A DNA stretch of 64,000 bases from Locusta migratoria (GCA_026315105.1 CM048748.1:25386078-25450077), one strand, 5' to 3'; shown: positions 22,891 through 33,345, counted from the first letter of the stretch. The notes: a model not told the origin generated them from the letters alone. Translations and numbers: made by a program.

Positions 22891-24029
22891 TTTTTTTTTT
22901 TTTTTTTGCTCTTGTTAATGTTCATTTTATACGCTCTCTTCAACATACTGTCCATTCCATTCAACTGCTCTTCCAGGTCCTTTGTTGTCTCTGACAGAAT
23001 TACAATGTCATCAGCAAAACGCAATGTTTTTATTTCTTCCCCCTGAACTTTAATCCCTATTCCAAATTTTTCCTTGCTTTCCTTCACCGCCTGCTCAATG
23101 TACAAATTGAATAACATCGGAGAAAGGCTACAACCCTGTCTTACTCCCTTCCCAACTGATGCTTCCCTTTCATGCCCTTCGAGTCTAATAACTGCAGTCT
23201 GGCTTTTGTACAAGTTGTAAATAATTCTCCTTTCCCTATATTTTATCCCTGCTGACTTCAGAATTTGAAAGAGTGTATTCCAGTCAACATTGTCAAATGC
23301 TTTCTCCAAATCTACAAAAGCTAAAAATGTAGGTTTGCCTTTCCTTAATCTATCTTCTAAGATAAGACGTAAAGTGAGTATTGCCTCCCGGGTTCCAACA
23401 TTCCTCCTGAATCCAAACTGATCTTCCCCGAGGTCAGCTTCTACCAGCTTTTCCATTCTCCTGTAGATAATTCGTGATAAAATTTTGGAACCATGACTTA
23501 TCAAACTGATTGTTCTGTAATTTTCACACCTGTCTGCGCCTGATTTCTTTGGAATGGGGATTATTACATTTTTCTTATAGTCTGAGGGCATTTCGCCTGT
23601 CTCATACATCCTACACACCAGTTCAAATAGTCTTTTCATGGCTGGCTCTCCCAGAGACTTTAGTAGCTCTGAGGGTATGTCATCTACTCCTGGGGCCTTG
23701 TTCCGGGCTAGGTCTTTCAAGGCTCTGTCAAATTCATCTCTGAGTATAGTATCTCCTATTTCATCTTGATCTACTTCCTCTTCCCTTCCTACAACATCGT
23801 CTCTAAGTTCATTTACTTTATAGAGCTGCTCTATGTACTCTTTCCACCTTTCAGCTTTCCCATCTTTGCTGAGAACTGGTTTCCCATCTGAGTTCTTGAT
23901 ATTCATAGAGCTGCTTTTCCTGTCCCCAAATGTCTCTTTTATTTTCCTGTAGGCGGCATCTACTTTTCCCCTTGTTATACATTCTTCTACAGATTTGCAT
24001 TTGGCTTCTAGCCACTCCTGCTTAGCCAT
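22842..24029 (-). pseudogene. Reverse transcriptase domain of RTE-like LINE copy 2
   Basis: 395 codons with every RT block preserved: NKAPGVDDIPSELL, VIIPIPKKSGADRCENYRTI, EDQFGFRRNVGTREAI, FLAFVDLEKAFDNVDW, KGVRQGCSLSPMLFNLYIEQ and the catalytic box RFADDIVILSE with both aspartates. The frame runs into KSKKKKKK, encoded by the 18-T run at 22890-22907. Copy 1 has TTATTTTTGTTTTCC at this place, so the homopolymer caused the frameshift into the C-terminal region. Confidence 0.92.
22890..22907. repeat. 18-base T run causing frameshift
   Basis: The homopolymer lies at the boundary between the RT and C-terminal frames of LINE copy 2; length error or expansion would explain the shift. Confidence 0.95.
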
Positions 24030-24068
24030 TTTACACTTCCTGACAATCTCATTTTTTAGTCGTCTGTA

Positions 24069-24317
24069 CTACATTTTCCCTGTTTCATTTATTGCATTTT
24101 TATATTTTCTCCTTTCATCAATTAAATTTAGTATTCCCTGTGATATCCAAGGATTTTTTGTAGGTCTTGCCTTTCTACCTATTTTGTCCTCTGCTGCCTT
24201 CACTATTTCATCTCTCAATGCTTCCCATTCCTCTTCTACTGTTTTATTTTCCCCTGTTTCTGTCAATTGTTGCCTAAATCTCCTTCTGAAATTCTCCAGA
24301 ACTTCACTTTCCTTCAA
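24069..24317 (-). pseudogene. Linker between endonuclease and RT, RTE-like LINE copy 2
   Basis: 82 codons in the same frame as the endonuclease and RT (ENFRRRFRQQLTETGENKTV, ending NAINETGKM). A GAG codon of copy 1 (GKMEYRRL) is TAG here. It corresponds to the segment that the SINE interrupts in copy 1. Confidence 0.8.
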
Positions 24318-24329
24318 TTTATCTAAGTC

Positions 24330-25082
24330 TCATCTCCTTATTTTCCTACTTTTCTGCAGTTTTTTCAGCTTCAGCCTACAGTTCATAACTAACAAGTTAT
24401 GGTCAGAGTCTATATCTGCCCCTGGGTATGTCTTGCAGTTTATAACCTGGTTCCGGAATCTATGTCTTACCATTATAAAATCTATCTGATACCTTCCGGT
24501 GTCTTCTGGTCTCTTCCACGTATACAACCTTCTTTTGTGATTCTTAAACCACGTGTTTGTTACTATTAAATCATGTTCCGTGCAAAATTCTACCAGGCGA
24601 CTTCCTCTTTCATTTCTCCTGCCAAGTCCATATTCACCTACTATTTTTCCTTCTCTTCCTTTTCCTACTACCGAATTCCAGTTTCCCATCACAATTAAGT
24701 TTTCCTCTCCCTTAACTGTCTGAATAATTTCGTTTAGCTCCTCATATATTTCTTCGATCTCCTCATCATCGACAGAGCTAGTTGGCATATAAACCTGTAC
24801 TACTATTGTCGGTGTTGGCTTCGTATCTATCTTGACAATGATAATGCGATCACTGTGCTGCTCATAGTAGTTTACCCGCATTTCTATTTTCTTATTCATT
24901 ATCAGTCCTACTCCTGAGATACCCCCAACTGATTTTGTACTTATAATCCTGTACTCTCCTGACCAGAAATCGTGTTCATCCTGCCACCGAACTTCACTAA
25001 TCCCCACTATATGTAACTTCAACCTATTCATTTCCCTTTTTAAATTTTCTAATTTACCTACCCTATCAAGCGATCTAACATT
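24330..25082 (-). pseudogene. APE endonuclease domain of RTE-like LINE copy 2
   Basis: Contains HIVGISEVRW (catalytic Glu motif), VQVYMPTSSVDDEE, VMGNWNSVVG (the usual GDxN reads GNWN, so the Asp is replaced), TNTWFKNHKRRLYTW and the terminal IDSDHNLLVM box with its catalytic His. Upstream, the TGG codon of the first motif has become TAG at 25083-25085. A second stop (24330-24332) also replaces a TGG codon. Both changes are G-to-A on the coding strand. Confidence 0.88.
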
Positions 25083-25557
25083 CTACGCTCCGACCCGTAG
25101 AATGCCAGTATTGTCTTTCCTGATGACAACATCCTCCTGAGTAGTCCCCGCCCGGAGATCCGAATGGGGGACTATTTTACCTCCGGAATATTTTACCCGA
25201 GAGGATGCCATCATCATATTTCCTTACAGTAGAGCTGCATGTCCTCGGGAAAAGTAACGACTGTAGTTTCCCCTTGCTTTCAGCCGTTCGCAGTAGCTGT
25301 GTGGCAAAGCCACATTAGCTGATGTTACAAGGCCAGCTCAGTCAATCATCCAGACTGTTGCCCCTATAACTACTGAAAAGGCTGCTGCCCCTCTTCAGGA
25401 ACCACACGTTTGTCTGGCCTCTCCACAGATACCCCTCCGCTGTGGTTGCACCTACGGTACGGCTATCTGCATCGTTGAGGCACGCAAGCCACCCCACCTC
25501 GGCAATGTCTGTGGTTCATGGGGGTGGTTACAGACAGTATACACACAGTAAACACAG

Positions 25558-25667
25558 TACAAACATCTGAACATTTGAATTTTGGTACACTCAACTTTAT
25601 ATGTGTTACAGATAGTATACACATATAAAGTTGAGTGTACCAAAATTCAAATGTTCAGATGTTTGTA
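25558..25667. repeat. Perfect 48-bp-arm inverted repeat (fold-back)
   Basis: Left arm 25558-25605 and right arm 25620-25667 are exact reverse complements with a 14-nt loop (TTACAGATAGTATA). The right arm contains the SINE tail, its 9-bp target duplication TTGAGTGTA and the flank, so the left arm is an inverted copy made after the SINE arrived. A near-direct repeat (GTTACAGACAGTATACACA at 25527 and GTTACAGATAGTATACACA at 25605) sits at the edges. Confidence 0.95.
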
Positions 25668-25846
25668 AATCTTATGGGACTTAAATTCAGGTCATGAGTC
25701 CCTAAACTTACAAACTACTTATGCACTACCTTACACTAAAGACAGCACAAACATCCATGCCCGAGGAGGGCTTCGAACCTCCGACGGGGAACGGCCGCGC
25801 GCATCGCAGCATAGCGCCTCAATGCGCACGGCCGCTCCGGCGCGGC
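25640..25846 (-). mobile_element. tRNA-derived SINE, copy 3
   Basis: Same structure as the other copies (tail, GGTCATGAGTCCCTAAAC core, degraded tRNA-like head ending GGCGCGGC). A 9-bp duplication TTGAGTGTA flanks it (25631-25639, 25847-25855). It is inserted in Helitron sequence next to the 5' end of the nested LINE. Confidence 0.9.
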
Positions 25847-26086
25847 TTGAGTGTATCTCCTAAATTGTATCAGAATATTACACGTAGTTCATGAGATATG
25901 AGCACATAAACAGTAACGTTCATGGAAAATCGCTCCATCATGCACCAAATTTTAATCTATTACTTCTTTAATACCAGTTGTATTCCCAAGAGATTTTACA
26001 GACATACATCTCATATACAAATGAAAATATACCTGAAAAATGACAGGAATAAATAAATACCCGGGCAACGCCGGGTTTTCAGCTAG

Positions 26087-27182
26087 TAACTTTATAATGA
26101 CAACCACTAACTGTAACTCTGCTTCGGTTGATTGGCTTGTATGTGACTTACGTTTGTGACTTGTAAGCTGTAGATTTCTGCTTGACTTTCACAGTTTGTA
26201 GCGGAAGTATGGGTTCTAAATTTTATTTGTCTTCCCAGTATGAAATTTAAGTTGGTTAGACCTGGTACTTCTTTAGTAATTAATAAAATTTATATCTTTC
26301 TTGAATTTTTTACACTGTAAATATTGGTTCTGTTCATATATTGAACTAAAAGACTTTTTGTAATGTTTGAGCATGTAACTCCGTTTCTCAGGGGCTGATA
26401 TTTAATAAATTGAAAAATTTGAATCATTGAGTCCCGGTAGTTCAGAAAGTATGAAGCCAGTTACAAAAGATATTATTTGTGTCTGATTCTTTCTCTATCG
26501 AATTATTCTCTAGTAAGATTTCATTAAAAATCTCTCCTCGCCAAAACTGTTAGATATTTTTCTTTCACACATTAACTGATTTCTTACGAACTTCACAGAT
26601 ATTATTATTATACATTTACTTTCAGAATAATCTTGGACCATATTAGGGAACTAAATAAGTTACTTGAATATCTGTTCAAGACATTTTTTTGAAGTTTCAC
26701 AGATTCTTATTTTGAAATTAATAGTTAGAACCAAATCACTTTCACAGAAAATACTTCCTACGATCAGAATGCGTGACTATTTTCGTAAAAGTCTCACATT
26801 AAAGTCTCTGGATCCTATTACATTGCCTACGAAATTTAATTCTTCCAGATAAGTTTTTAAGTGTCATTTCTTTAAATTTGCAAATAAGTTCGAACTCCAA
26901 TATTACGAATATCAATTAGTTTATTAACGGGAGGCAGAAATTTCTAATTCTTCGTTCCTAACCTATCCCGATCAAAGTCCAAAGATATTAAACGCATTAG
27001 CGTATGATCACGATATGAAAGTTTATATCAAGAAATAAATAATTTATCGGGTTCATTTCTGTGTTGGAAATAAACCCCGTGTGATATTTTGAAACTAATC
27101 ATGGATAGAGCTAAGCACTGAATACTGAGAGATCTGAAATCAGAGCGAGTATCTCAACTACGGGTACTATTTATAATGGCAA
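26087..27182. other. No recognised feature
   Basis: AT-rich, short frames only; nothing identified. Confidence 0.5.
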
Positions 27183-28299
27183 TCTGACCACAGGCATACA
27201 TTACTAGACTGGCAAACTTGCCTCTGTGACTGAAGCCTGACGCCGCCATCTTGCTTAACCTCTAGGCAAAAAGTTTCCGTACGGTACTACCATGATCTGA
27301 TACGATACGACGTTGTAAGCTTTACTAGTTGAATTCAAAATGATTTGCATTTGAGCTAATGCTTCCACAAGAGTTTAACACGTATGTTATGAAAAGAACG
27401 TGCTACGTATGGTTAAATTTTACTTACCGTCCTGGTGACCTCGCGTGATTATGTTGTCAAGCATGTGAAGTTGCCATTAGCCAATAGCGTAAAACGAAAA
27501 TGTTTTGTCATGAAATCTTCGTTTTATGAATGCAATTAATTTTATTGAGTGAACGAAAGAGCACGAACAGCATTACTTACTTACTTCAGCATCTGTATGA
27601 AACACTAATTTCGAAGAATATCAACATCTTAGCAAGGGTTTTCTAGCGTTTTATTGTTGTTGCCAACATAGTCATACGAGAACGCTGAGATGGTAGGTAA
27701 AATTTTATCGTTACGTACCGTTAAAGCAGACTGCAGTTATCTGAAACACACTCAGAAGAATAAAGATATGTGTTATCCACGATAAACAGCACATTTATAA
27801 CGGTCATACGATTAAAAAAATGTCTATGTTGTTCGAAACTGGTAACAGATTAATAAAAACAGGAAACGAGATGCGACTCAGTGTACGGTATGTATCAAAG
27901 CAGACTGTATATTTCGTAAGAACTCTCAAAAGAATAATGATAAGTGTTATCCACGATGAACAAAAGTTTTATAATCACGATACTACTGAAAGAAAATCCG
28001 AAGTTGAACGACATTGTTAACAGTTTAATAATAACAGCAAATCAACGTTAACTCATTACTGCATGTGTCAAAGGTTACTCCAGCTCAATAAATTACAAGA
28101 CATGAATTTCCGGTATGTCAAAACTCTAAGGACAGAGTAGTAACGTCAGTTCATCCGTATTTTTACGACTGTTTTCTGCAATAACTCACACGACTGCTCA
28201 CACGTTTGTAATATAGAAATATGACGGCGAGACTTCACTGACACCAATGATACTGTATACGGCATTGCCAGTCTAGTAACAAATGTCTGTGAATCTGAC
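27183..28299. mobile_element. 1.1-kb TIR element of unknown family, copy 1
   Basis: Ends are inverted: the left reads TTACTAGACTGGCAAAC and the complement of the right reads TTACTAGACTGGCAATG, with weaker inverted similarity about 20 bp outward and to a TGAAGCCTGACGCCGCCAT block inward. The interior has a roughly 174-bp direct duplication (AAAGCAGACTG at 27724 and 27898, each followed by GTGTTATCCACGAT). A subterminal inverted pair TTTTACTTACC / GGTAGGTAAAA is also present. No transposase. A second full copy is at 56846-57990, so this is a real mobile family; boundaries are approximate to about 15 bp. Confidence 0.7.
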
Positions 28300-28351
28300 A
28301 AATGATCTCTGATATACGAAGTGTTTTGACCTACTTATTCCCTGGATACTA

Positions 28352-29677
28352 CGAGGCGCGTCCAGAATGTAGGTTCCGTTTCAATTTATCTCCGCTGCAG
28401 CGCTGCGATTGCATTTCCGCACATGCGCTGTAGACGATGTGTATCAAGGAGAAGAACGTGTGCCATTTGGAGAACGCTGCCAGTTACGACGCTTTGTTGT
28501 GCTTGTTTGAAATGTCGGCGTTGATTGAAAATCCCACGGCCTGTGAAATCAGGTCGGTGATTCGGTTTCTGAATGCGATGAAAGTGAAACCAAGTGAAAT
28601 TTATCGGCAAATTTGCGATGTTTACGGACCAAATGTGACGAGTGATTCGATGGTGAGAATATGGGTTCGACAGTTCAATGGCGGGCGAAGTGATGTGCAC
28701 GATGAAGAACGAAGTGGGCGTCCACCTTTGGTTCCAGAAGAACTGGTTCACGCGATTGACGACAAGACCCAGTAAAACCGTAGGTTTACAATTAGTGCTC
28801 TCGGTATGGACTTCCCCCAAATTTCACGATCACTGATGCAGGAAATTGTTACCAAACAACTGAAATTCCGTAAACTTTGCTCACGTTGGGTACCAAAGAT
28901 TCTCACTGAGCAACAGAAAACACAACGGATGGGTAGTGCACTTGCGTTTTTGACCCGTTATGCTGAAAGCGGCGAAGAATTTCTGAGACGGATAGTCACA
29001 GGAGATGAAACGTGGGTTTCTTACGACACTCATGAGAGTAAGAGGCAATCAATGGAATGCAGGCACACTTCATCCCCACCAAAGGTAAAGCCGAAGCAAA
29101 TCATGACTCCTCGGAAAATGATGTGCACAGTGTTCTGGGACTGGAAAGGCATCCTACTCATTGACTTCTTACCGCGTGGTCAAACAAAGCAGATGCTTAT
29201 TGCAAGACACTTCGGAAATTGCGCCGTGCAATTCAGAATAAGCGCCGGGGACTGCTGTCAAAAGGTATTCTCTTGCTTCACGACAACGCACGACCACACA
29301 CTGCTAATGTGACGAAAATCCTCCTACAGTAATTTGGCTGGGACGTGTTTGACCATCCTCCGTACAGCCCTGACCTCGCTTCTAGCGGCTTTCATCAGTA
29401 CTTACATCTCACGTCTTTACTTGGCGGCCATCACTTCACCAATGACGACGAGCTGAAAGAAACTATTTCCAACTGGTTGAAGACGCAGGCGGCAGATTTC
29501 TATGAAGAAGGTATACAAATTCTGGTGCCACGCTATGACAAATGCCTGCAAAATTTCGGCAGTTACGTGGAAAAGTAGTTTAAGAGTTTTAGAATTTTGT
29601 GCAATAAAAATTTATTCTGTATCTGTGTAAAATTTCATTTTATTACCAAACGGAACTTACTTTCTGGACGCGCCTCG
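28352..29677 (+). mobile_element. Complete mariner element (1,326 bp)
   Basis: TIRs of about 30 bp: left CGAGGCGCGTCCAGAATGTA, complement of right CGAGGCGCGTCCAGAAAGTA. TA duplications at 28350-28351 and 29678-29679. Length and single-ORF layout are normal for mariner. The transposase is broken by a stop, a frameshift and a lost catalytic residue. Confidence 0.93.
28512..29578 (+). pseudogene. Mariner transposase (DD34D), inactivated
   Basis: It starts at MSALIENPTA. The N-terminal helix-turn-helix region carries EIYRQICDVYG and MVRIWVRQFNGGRSDVHDEE, then RSGRPPLV. A stop at 28773-28775 follows DDKTQ, after which the same frame resumes (DFPQISRSLMQEIV, VPKILTEQQKTQR). The first catalytic Asp is in IVTGDETWVSY. 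A deletion near 29205 shifts frame, so the second Asp motif (LLHDNARPH, about 29272-29298) is in another frame. The third motif reads YSPDLASSGFH instead of PSDFH, so the third catalytic Asp is Gly. The C-terminus ends QAADFYEEGIQ...YVEK. Cut-and-paste transposase by family; certainly dead here. Confidence 0.92.
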
Positions 29678-29679
29678 TA

Positions 29680-30483
29680 TTATTCTGAATTACGCTGATA
29701 TAATTTGAATTTACTAAAAAAATTTGAAAAATGAGAAATTTCCACCTCTTAACAAATAATTACAATTACGAAACGATGAAAAATGTTGGAATATGGTGAT
29801 TCTAATGATATGGTCGCGATTTGTTGTTACTTAACACAGAAAGTTGGGTCAGTGATTTCGTATCGGCTGTACGTAACTGTGTTGATCATTTTGGCCCAAG
29901 CAGATCGCTCGGGTGTTTACGCAGCGGGGCATTGGTTCACGCTTCGCGTTCCCAGCAGACGTCTGGTCTAGCCAGTGGGACTGGACGCGGCCCTGCTGGT
30001 GCCCTGTAACCCAGTAACACCGCCAGATGCGCCAGCGCTCCGCCGCACCGCCAATAGCGAGGGGGCGTGCCGTGCGTGACGCATCGGTTTATCTCGTTTT
30101 GTTCGGTCGATAGCGTTTCGTACGCTGGCAGCGGTAGCCGCGCTCTGAATGGGTGTCTCTCTACGCTGGCGGGGACGGCGAACATCGCACCCATGCATCA
30201 CGCGTCACACCAACATCGCTACCCCCCCCCCCCCCCCCCGTGCCTTACACGCGGCCGGCCGTGCTGCCCACAATACCGCCTGTCGCTGTCACCCAGAGCA
30301 CGCGTGTTAACAAAATTCCGCCGTGATTTATGTGCACAAGCTTTTTCTCCACTTCAGGGATGCTGGCGCCCATCCATAGGTATGACAACTACTGCTGCGC
30401 CGTTTCGCTCATTGTGTTGTTACGTAACACTCATCCTCACAGAATTATAATTTGGATCCTTACCAACATAAGACGCGTATTTT
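29680..30483. other. GC/CpG-rich patch (about 29880-30330), no gene recognised
   Basis: The segment around 29890-30330 is much richer in G+C and CpG than its AT-rich surroundings (for example GCGGCCCTGCTGGTGCCC and CACGCGGCCGGCCGTG) and contains a 20-base C run (about 30220-30239). Overlapping frames give no recognisable protein. It could be a CpG island-like promoter region or part of an unknown repeat. Confidence 0.45.
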
Positions 30484-31308
30484 TTAAGTAAGTGCCGTTT
30501 TCAAATTTAAAAAAATCGCACTAACGTGGTTTACGACCCACTTTGCATTTGTAGTTTTATAAGTTTTTGCAAACATTTTGGACCAAAATAATAATCTAAA
30601 TATTAAAAAATTAATTAATAAGAGTGTCTGAACCCCTTTTAGGAAAAAAATTACGTAGTTGCGGGTTCCGATCCCCTGACCTCCAGCGTCATAGTCCATC
30701 GCCTTGCCCACTACGCTACGGCTATCAATGAGCATCATTTGATCCCGCGCTCTCTGGTTCGCACTTTTTTTTCTCTCTGTGGGTAGTTCTGTTCGAAAGT
30801 TGGGTCCTTTAATACTATTGATGGCCGTTGTTAACTGATGCTCGTATGGCATCTGTAGACGGTAGATTACCTGTGTAAGTTACAATAAGAAAATAATCAA
30901 ATACGCAACGCAAGATGGCGTACGCCAGAGAGAGTTCTGGATGAGGAATGTCACGTGACATCTGCGAACGGCTGGTTTTCGTTAATTTAAAAGAGCGAAG
31001 TTGTAGAGAATTTTCCCCTCTCCCAACTAGGGTATTCAATTTTTGTGTCAGATGAACGGTTCGTTTGCAATTACAATTATATTACAAACGGCTTTTTTTG
31101 TATTACTACCGTATTTTGTGTCAGAAAAATTTGAAAAAGGAGTTTCTGGTCTCTGGCGGCCTACGATTGTGTGTGCAAAATCTGGTGCTGATCGGTTGAA
31201 CGGTTCGTCTTAAAAACGGGGAACACGTTACGTACAGACGGACAGACAGACAGACATCCCGAAATCGCCGTTATTTTTGCCCATATCTCTGAAACTATAC
31301 GAGATATG

Positions 31309-31376
<68 letters not shown>

Positions 31377-31540
31377 AGAGCGAAGTTGTAGAGAATTTTC
31401 TCCTCTACAAATTCGGTTATTCAATTTTCGTTTCAGATGCATGGTTAAGCCGTTGTTTTCATTTAAATTTCGAGCTGTCAAAAGTCGATCCCAAAGGCCC
31501 ACTTTTAGTGTTACTACCGTAACCTAAAGTGGGCCAAAAA
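30484..31540. repeat. 1-kb repeat family R1, copy A
   Basis: Composite unit. A head contains GGACCAAAATAATAATCTAAAT, TTAATTAATAAGAG and a tRNA-like block (in complement TAGCGTAGTGGGCAAGGCG then GGGGATCGGAACCCGC). A body contains ACTATTGATGGCCGTTGTTAAC, GAATGTCACGTGACATCT and GGTGCTGATCGGTTGAACGG. An internal module (AGTTGTAGAGAATTTTC...GGTATTCAATTTT) is present twice (about 30990 and 31383). It ends near CTAAAGTGGGCC. No coding capacity. Confidence 0.7.
31309..31375. repeat. 67-base A homopolymer
   Basis: Uninterrupted A run inside R1 copy A, where copy B has only GCAAAAAAACAAAGGAAAC. Confidence 0.95.
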
Positions 31541-31712
31541 ATCTCACAGCCTTTTTTTTATGGCCCACATTTTGGACCAAAATAATAATCTAAATAATAA
31601 AAAATTAATTAATAAGAGGGTCTGAAACCCTTTTAGGGAAAAAAAATGGGTAGTTGCGGGTTCCGATCCCCTGACCTTCAGCGTCATAGTCCAACGCCTT
31701 GTCCACTACCCT
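31541..31712. repeat. R1 copy B, head segment
   Basis: Follows copy A directly and repeats its head: GGACCAAAATAATAATCTAAAT, TTAATTAATAAGAG, GTAGTTGCGGGTTCCGATCC and GCGTCATAGTCCAACGCCTT. It breaks at CACTACCC where copy A continues CACTACGCTACGGCTATCAA. That continuation is found at 33905. Confidence 0.7.
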
Positions 31713-32679
31713 ATTTTTTGTATTAAAAGAGGTGCGCCGTAGTGTAGCCGCCGGCATAGTTTGAATCGTCCAAACGTTGATTATTATGTTCCGTTGTGGG
31801 TCATGTTCAGTTCTGGTTGGTTGCATGGCCGGCGCAAGGCACGTGCGAAACGTGCGGCCGCACAGGGCGGCACTTTCCGGGGGCGGCGAATCTGCCCCAT
31901 CCCCCCTTTTTCTCTAGTACAAACTCAACATTCATTCCCAAGAGGGGATTCGAAACCAAACCTCGGAGGGAGCGGCTGCCGGCCGCCCTTGTTGAACAAC
32001 GCGAGGGAGGAGCACTGATTTCTTCCTCGCCACTGTTTCCGCGCCGTCGTGTTTACGCCGGAGGAACAGAGATGGCGCGGAGGGAAGCAGTCTGGCGTAC
32101 ACGCCAGTACTGTATTCTTATTAGTGGAGCGCTGCCAGTCTGTTATGCGCCGTGCGTTTACTCGCAACTATTTTGCAGAAAACGAAATCTAATCTGGAAA
32201 TTCGAATGCAATGTTCGATACTGCGATTATGTCTTAAGCCTGAAGCAATTTTGCTTAGGCCTTCAATGGAAGTTTCCGAGTGTTCTTTTTTTCCCCAGCA
32301 TTAAGGAAAAAAATCGTTAAACAACAGTCAAACATACCCGACACATACAATGGCTAGAAGTATTCCGAATGGGTAAATACTCTGCGAGTAATTACAAGGG
32401 ATAAAGACATTAGTAGTAAGTCTGGCATAAGTTGGGTTTCGATTTATTTTTCAAAATTTTTGCTATCCATTTCTGAGTGATAGTCGGACGTTTCCATTTT
32501 TAGCCGTGAAACACCTGTCTCCGCCTGCATGAACAACAATTAAACTCTGACCGGCACTTTTGTTTGACAACACTACTCGCACACTTTACCGACATTTACT
32601 TTCTGTATACTGCTTTCCGTTGAATACAATATCTGTTCACAACCATTGAAAAACGTTTATTCACCTGAAGTGTAAGTTC

Positions 32680-32884
32680 GTACTGCGCGGGATTAGCCGA
32701 GCCGTCTAAGGCGCTGCAGTTACGGACTGTGCAGCTGGTCGCGGCGGAGGTTCGAGTCCTCTTTTGGGCATGGGTGTGTGTGTGTTTGTTCTTAGGATAA
32801 TTTAGGTTGAGTAGCGTGTAAGCTTAGGAACTGATGACCTTCGCAGTTAAGTCCCATAAGATTTCATACATATTTGAACATTTT
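32680..32884 (+). mobile_element. tRNA-derived SINE, copy 4 (best-preserved, sense)
   Basis: The head reads GCGCGGGATTAGCCGAGC, with an A box (TAGCCGAGCCGTCTAAGGCG) and a B box (GGTTCGAGTCC). The leucine/serine-type layout suggests derivation from a class II tRNA, which is an inference. Core GGAACTGATGACCTTCGCAG and tail ATTTGAACATTTTT follow. Flanks TGTAAGTTC (32671-32679) and TGTAAATTC (32885-32893) are a 9-bp duplication with one difference. The internal Pol III promoter boxes are the likely promoter of the family. Confidence 0.92.
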
Positions 32885-33109
32885 TGTAAATTCACAAGGC
32901 TTATTGAAATTAGCTAGATTTCTTCAATCAGGTTTAACTTCATTTTTGAGCTGGTGCCCAGCGACTGTTTTGTAAAAATCAGTCGCAATTAGTCGCAATT
33001 TTTGTTTTCATTTTTCAGATCTAGATAGATTTCGGCCACAGCGTAGCTATTCTCAATGCTTTGAGTTATGTTTACATCTATGCCGTCATGTTGAACATAA
33101 CTGTCGTTT

Positions 33110-33345
33110 GAGGCGGCGCAGTGGTAAAGCACTGGACTCGCATTCCGAAGAACGGTGGTTCAAATCCACCTACGGCCATGCAGATTTAGGTTTTCCGTGA
33201 TTTCCCTAAATCACTCTAGGCAAATGCCGGGATGGTTCCTTTCAAATTTCGTCCCCTCATCCTTCCCCAAAAATCCATGCGTCAGCTCCGTCTCTAATGA
33301 CCACGCTGTCGATGGGACGTTAAACACTAAGCTTCCTTCCACAAC
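33110..33345 (+). mobile_element. tRNA-derived SINE, second family, with conserved core
   Basis: tRNA-like head GGCGGCGCAGTGGTAAAGCA with B box GGTTCAAATCC, then a body with GATTTAGGTTTTCCGTGATT, CTAGGCAAATGCCGGGATGG and CGATGGGACGTTAAAC. I recognise this body as a SINE core widespread in arthropods (from memory, not searched). It is nested in the hAT element. The end is approximate. Confidence 0.8.

Larger units (their letters stand above)
22235..25528 (-). mobile_element. RTE-like LINE (APE-RT), copy 2, full length
   Basis: Same family as copy 1, inserted in the Helitron. A 10-bp duplication TACAGACAGT flanks it (22225-22234 and 25529-25538). The 3' end carries a GTTGTTGTTA (plus) tail. 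Endonuclease, linker and RT are all in one frame, broken only by three stop codons (25083-25085, 24330-24332, 24069-24071). A single frameshift lies at an 18-T run (22890-22907). It is the best-preserved LINE in the window. Confidence 0.9.
21446..26086 (+). mobile_element. Helitron shell hosting an RTE-like LINE and a SINE
   Basis: The left end TCTATATAAAGAAGAGTGTC follows a G run. The right end has ACCCGG-GCAACG-CCGGGT (26059-26076), an 11-18 nt spaced CTAG, then T. The inner parts are degenerate direct repeats: the block ACACGTAGTTCAT..ATATGAG..ACATAAACAGTAA occurs at about 22088 and again at 25890 on the far side of the nested LINE and SINE. No Rep/helicase frame is present. The 5' host base is G rather than the usual A, so the exact left edge is less certain. 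Confidence 0.65.

Noticed and set aside
28386..28820. 144-codon minus-strand frame
   Set aside because: Exact antisense of the mariner transposase N-terminus.
31796..32320. 174-codon frame starting in the hAT flank
   Set aside because: It crosses the hAT boundary and target duplication; no protein motif, so not a gene.
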